Source: Methanobacteriota archaeon
Lineage (GTDB): Archaea > Methanobacteriota > Methanobacteria > Methanobacteriales > Methanobacteriaceae
DNA length: 6,284 nucleotides
Assembly: GCA_023430285.1 (NCBI GenBank)
Contig: JAEZAV010000143.1
Span: 1 to 6,284, forward strand
Direction: 5' to 3'
Position 1 is the first letter of the stretch. Each line of letters begins with the position of its first letter. Shown in pieces: positions 4,652 to 6,284 of the stretch. The translations under genes were made by a program, and so were the position numbers. A model generated the notes under the pieces. The model was not told where the DNA came from, ran no database searches, and saw only the letters and a program-made list of their open reading frames with translations.

Positions 4652-5836
4652 CTATCCCAATATATATCTTGCATATGGCAGTCGTCTTATCACGTAGTGA
4701 CTGAGTCCAAAGCAAAGTGGAACTCCTAACGCACCAACTATGGCGAACTTGATGAGAGGGTCTACTTGTAAACCAACAATCATATATTGCAATAACACTA
4801 CTATTGGAAGTTGTATCAAGTAGACTGTGAATGTATCATCTGCAAAGGCTTTTGTTATAGGGCCCTGTGAGTTAAACCTGTTTTTAAATAGTGAGATCAA
4901 AGCGATACACACACTCACACACATGAATGATTCCCATAATGAACCTAGAAGTGAGGCCAGAGTCAAGCCACCGGAAAATTCCATGGAGTTTGTTACTGCG
5001 CCAACGAAGAGTAAGGATATTAACGTTAAAACAGCAACCCTCGACCATAACTTACCTGTGGATCTAGGAAGTGCTTCAAACCATCCCTCCCTATATGCAA
5101 TTATACCTGCAATAAAGAGCAAAACGTACTGGGTAATGTGGAAAGGTTCAAACAATCCAAACAATGCCCACTGGTTCTCAGGCCACCAAATCCTAACAAC
5201 AAAAGATATGAGTGCCATTACCAAAATGAATGTCAGTATAATTTTATTGTTCGGGAATGGTCTATTCGGCCTAGATGATGGTCTTTTAACTAGCCAATAT
5301 GCTAAATAGACAGTTGAAAATATCAGCAGCATTGCAAGGAACCAAAGGTGTCCAAGTAGGATGGTCTGATAATTTAACAGATAATCCATTACAGGGAAGA
5401 CAACAAACATGAATATCAGTATTGGTACACCTAACTTCACCAACCGTTCCTTCAAGAACCTATTGGCACCCTTTCTATTAATTGATGACGGCACAAAGTA
5501 TGCAGAAAGCATGAAAAAAAGACCCATAAAAAATGATGCATTAAAAGCCATGAAAATACCAAGGACAACGTAATCAATGACACTTACATTGGTAGAAGGT
5601 ATCCACCATCCACCACCAGGACCATAAGGTTGGGCCGCATGATGAAGCACAACAAGAACAGCTAGTAATATTTTAAGATTATCAATAAAATAGATCCTAG
5701 TCGAAGATATTTTCAACACAGAATTATCTTCAACGGAGGTATTAACCTCTAACGATGCTTTTAGATCCAAATTTTTAGTTGTAGTAGATCCTAAAGTCAT
5801 TGATTCTTTTTCAGCATCATCTGTGAACATACTCAT
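4652..5836 (-). CDS. Integral membrane acyltransferase (acyltransferase 3 family)
   Basis: The 394-residue protein has about ten membrane helices and the marks of the acyltransferase 3 family. R-I-Y-F-I-D-N-L-K begins the first helix (47-55). V-V-L-H-H-A-A-Q-P-Y-G (62-72) carries the likely catalytic histidine. F-F-M-L-S-A-Y-F (107-114) and R-F-L-K-E-R-L-V-K-L-G-V-P (126-138) hold the conserved basic residues. G-H-L-W-F-L (162-167) and H-I-T-Q-Y-V-L-L-F-I-A-G (233-244) follow. These resemble the branch that includes bacterial OpgC/MdoC, which adds acyl groups to periplasmic glucans. Such enzymes move acetyl or other short acyl groups from the cytoplasm to a surface glycan or other envelope acceptor; the archaeal acceptor is unknown. 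A 46-residue polar N-terminus precedes the domain and is unusual, so the true start could lie further in. No ribosome binding site is seen at the ATG at 5836 or the one at 5830. Confidence 0.85.
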   Translation of the reverse strand: MSMFTDDAEKESMTLGSTTTKNLDLKASLEVNTSVEDNSVLKISSTRIYFIDNLKILLAVLVVLHHAAQPYGPGGGWWIPSTNVSVIDYVVLGIFMAFNASFFMGLFFMLSAYFVPSSINRKGANRFLKERLVKLGVPILIFMFVVFPVMDYLLNYQTILLGHLWFLAMLLIFSTVYLAYWLVKRPSSRPNRPFPNNKIILTFILVMALISFVVRIWWPENQWALFGLFEPFHITQYVLLFIAGIIAYREGWFEALPRSTGKLWSRVAVLTLISLLFVGAVTNSMEFSGGLTLASLLGSLWESFMCVSVCIALISLFKNRFNSQGPITKAFADDTFTVYLIQLPIVVLLQYMIVGLQVDPLIKFAIVGALGVPLCFGLSHYVIRRLPYARYILG

Positions 5837-6133
5837 AATTCGTTTAATTAAATAATAAATTTAACGTTCAAAAATAATCAGATAACTGCATGATAGTTAC
5901 TTAATTCAAAATACTTTTTTTTATCATCCGTAATATCATATCATCCGTTAGTATCCAATAGAAGTCTGATTTTATAAAACCATCGACTCAATACAGACAC
6001 TATAATTTTAAACAGTAGATTTGATTTTAATGTTAAAAAAATAGAAATTTAATAGTGCTAATAAATGATAATTAAAAATTCAATCCAAAATATCCCCTAA
6101 CAAGATCCTAGATCAGATAAGGAAAAATTAGAC
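5837..6133. other. AT-rich non-coding spacer
   Basis: No credible gene is seen between the acyltransferase start and the 5S terminator region. The spacer holds a ten-base direct repeat, TATCATCCGT, at 5922-5931 and 5939-5948 (17-bp period), about 90-110 bp upstream of the acyltransferase start, and a T-run on the + strand (5914-5922). The rest is low-complexity A/T sequence. Confidence 0.5.
5849..5863 (-). promoter_or_regulatory. TATA-like box of the acyltransferase gene
   Basis: On the minus strand TTTATTAT (5859-5852), within a longer A/T run, lies 20-25 bp before the ATG codons at 5836 and 5830. With normal archaeal spacing, transcription would begin at or next to the start codon. That fits the lack of a ribosome binding site, but the region is so AT-rich that the box is uncertain. 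Confidence 0.35.
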
Positions 6134-6178
6134 AAATAATAAAATGCTATAAAATAAAATCAAAATGAAGTAATAATA
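6134..6178 (-). terminator. T-rich terminator downstream of 5S rRNA
   Basis: Reading leftward from the 5S 3' end, the minus strand shows repeated short T runs (TTATTATT, TTCATTTTGATTTTATTTTA, then CATTTTATTATTTG). This pattern fits archaeal termination after a stable RNA gene. Confidence 0.5.
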
Positions 6179-6183
6179 AGGAT

Positions 6184-6284
6184 GGCCGGCAGCGTCAAAA
6201 GCTTCCCATAGCCACTAAGCCACAGTACAACAAAAAACGCAGGAAGACTTTACTTCTGGGATCGAAACGAGACCAGGTGTAACC
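6184..6284 (-). rRNA. 5S ribosomal RNA, partial (5' end beyond window)
   Basis: The minus strand reads from the right edge: GGTTACACCTGG, TCTCGTTTCGATCCCAGAAG, TAAAGTC, TTCCTGCG, then GTACTGTGG...TATGGGAAGC...and GCTGCCGGCC. These are the helix III / loop C segment (CUCGUUUCGAUC.CAGAAG.AAGUC), the GUACUGUGG and UGGGAAGC arm, and the 3' strand of the terminal helix, in the right order and spacing for a methanobacterial 5S rRNA. About 101 nt are visible, so some 20-25 nt at the 5' end are missing. The 3' end is set at the last base of GGCC and could be one to three bases off. Whether it is a lone 5S gene or the tail of a 16S-23S-5S operon depends on sequence to the right. Confidence 0.9.

Noticed and set aside
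4827..5309. A 160-codon + strand frame
   Set aside because: It is antisense to the acyltransferase, whose motifs and membrane helices are clear; its product has no recognisable features or start signal.

Overview
The window looks like a stretch of archaeal chromosome from the Methanobacteriaceae, most likely Methanobacterium or a close relative. Four things point there. The sequence is AT-rich with BRE/TATA-like promoters and GGAGG-type ribosome binding sites. There is a secreted right-handed beta-helix 'adhesin-like' protein of the kind these methanogens carry in many copies. Terminators are oligo-T rich. A partial 5S rRNA at the right edge resembles the methanobacterial form. This assignment comes from pattern recognition, not from a database search.

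Layout, left to right. Positions 1-168 (+) hold the last 55 codons of a MATE-family efflux transporter. Positions 169-285 are a convergent intergenic spacer containing a GC-rich, hairpin-forming island (183-252). Positions 286-750 (-) encode an Imm-5-like 'putative immunity protein'. Positions 796-1221 (-) encode a small membrane protein of unknown family, 45 bp upstream of the immunity-like gene and possibly in one operon with it. Positions 1397-1825 (+) encode a four-helix membrane protein of unknown family, divergent from that pair. Positions 2055-3170 (+) encode the secreted beta-helix protein, with nine GGGI-type repeats and a TTG start. Positions 3171-3587 are non-coding: degenerate repeat-like sequence follows the stop, then a hairpin plus T-tract terminator. 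Positions 3588-4433 (-) encode a BASS/SBF-family transporter. Positions 4652-5836 (-) encode an integral membrane acyltransferase (acyltransferase 3 family). A T-rich terminator between these two genes suggests separate transcription. Positions 5837-6183 are AT-rich and non-coding, and 6184-6284 (-) is a 5S rRNA cut by the window edge.

The genes share no pathway that I can demonstrate. A loose theme is the cell envelope: efflux, two small membrane proteins, a secreted adhesin-like protein, a small-solute carrier and a membrane acyltransferase that could decorate surface glycans. I found no mobile element, CRISPR array or defence operon. The items most worth a second look are the immunity-like protein with no toxin beside it, the structured island at 183-252, the repeat-like debris after the adhesin stop, and the SBF transporter that appears to lack the classical sodium ligands.
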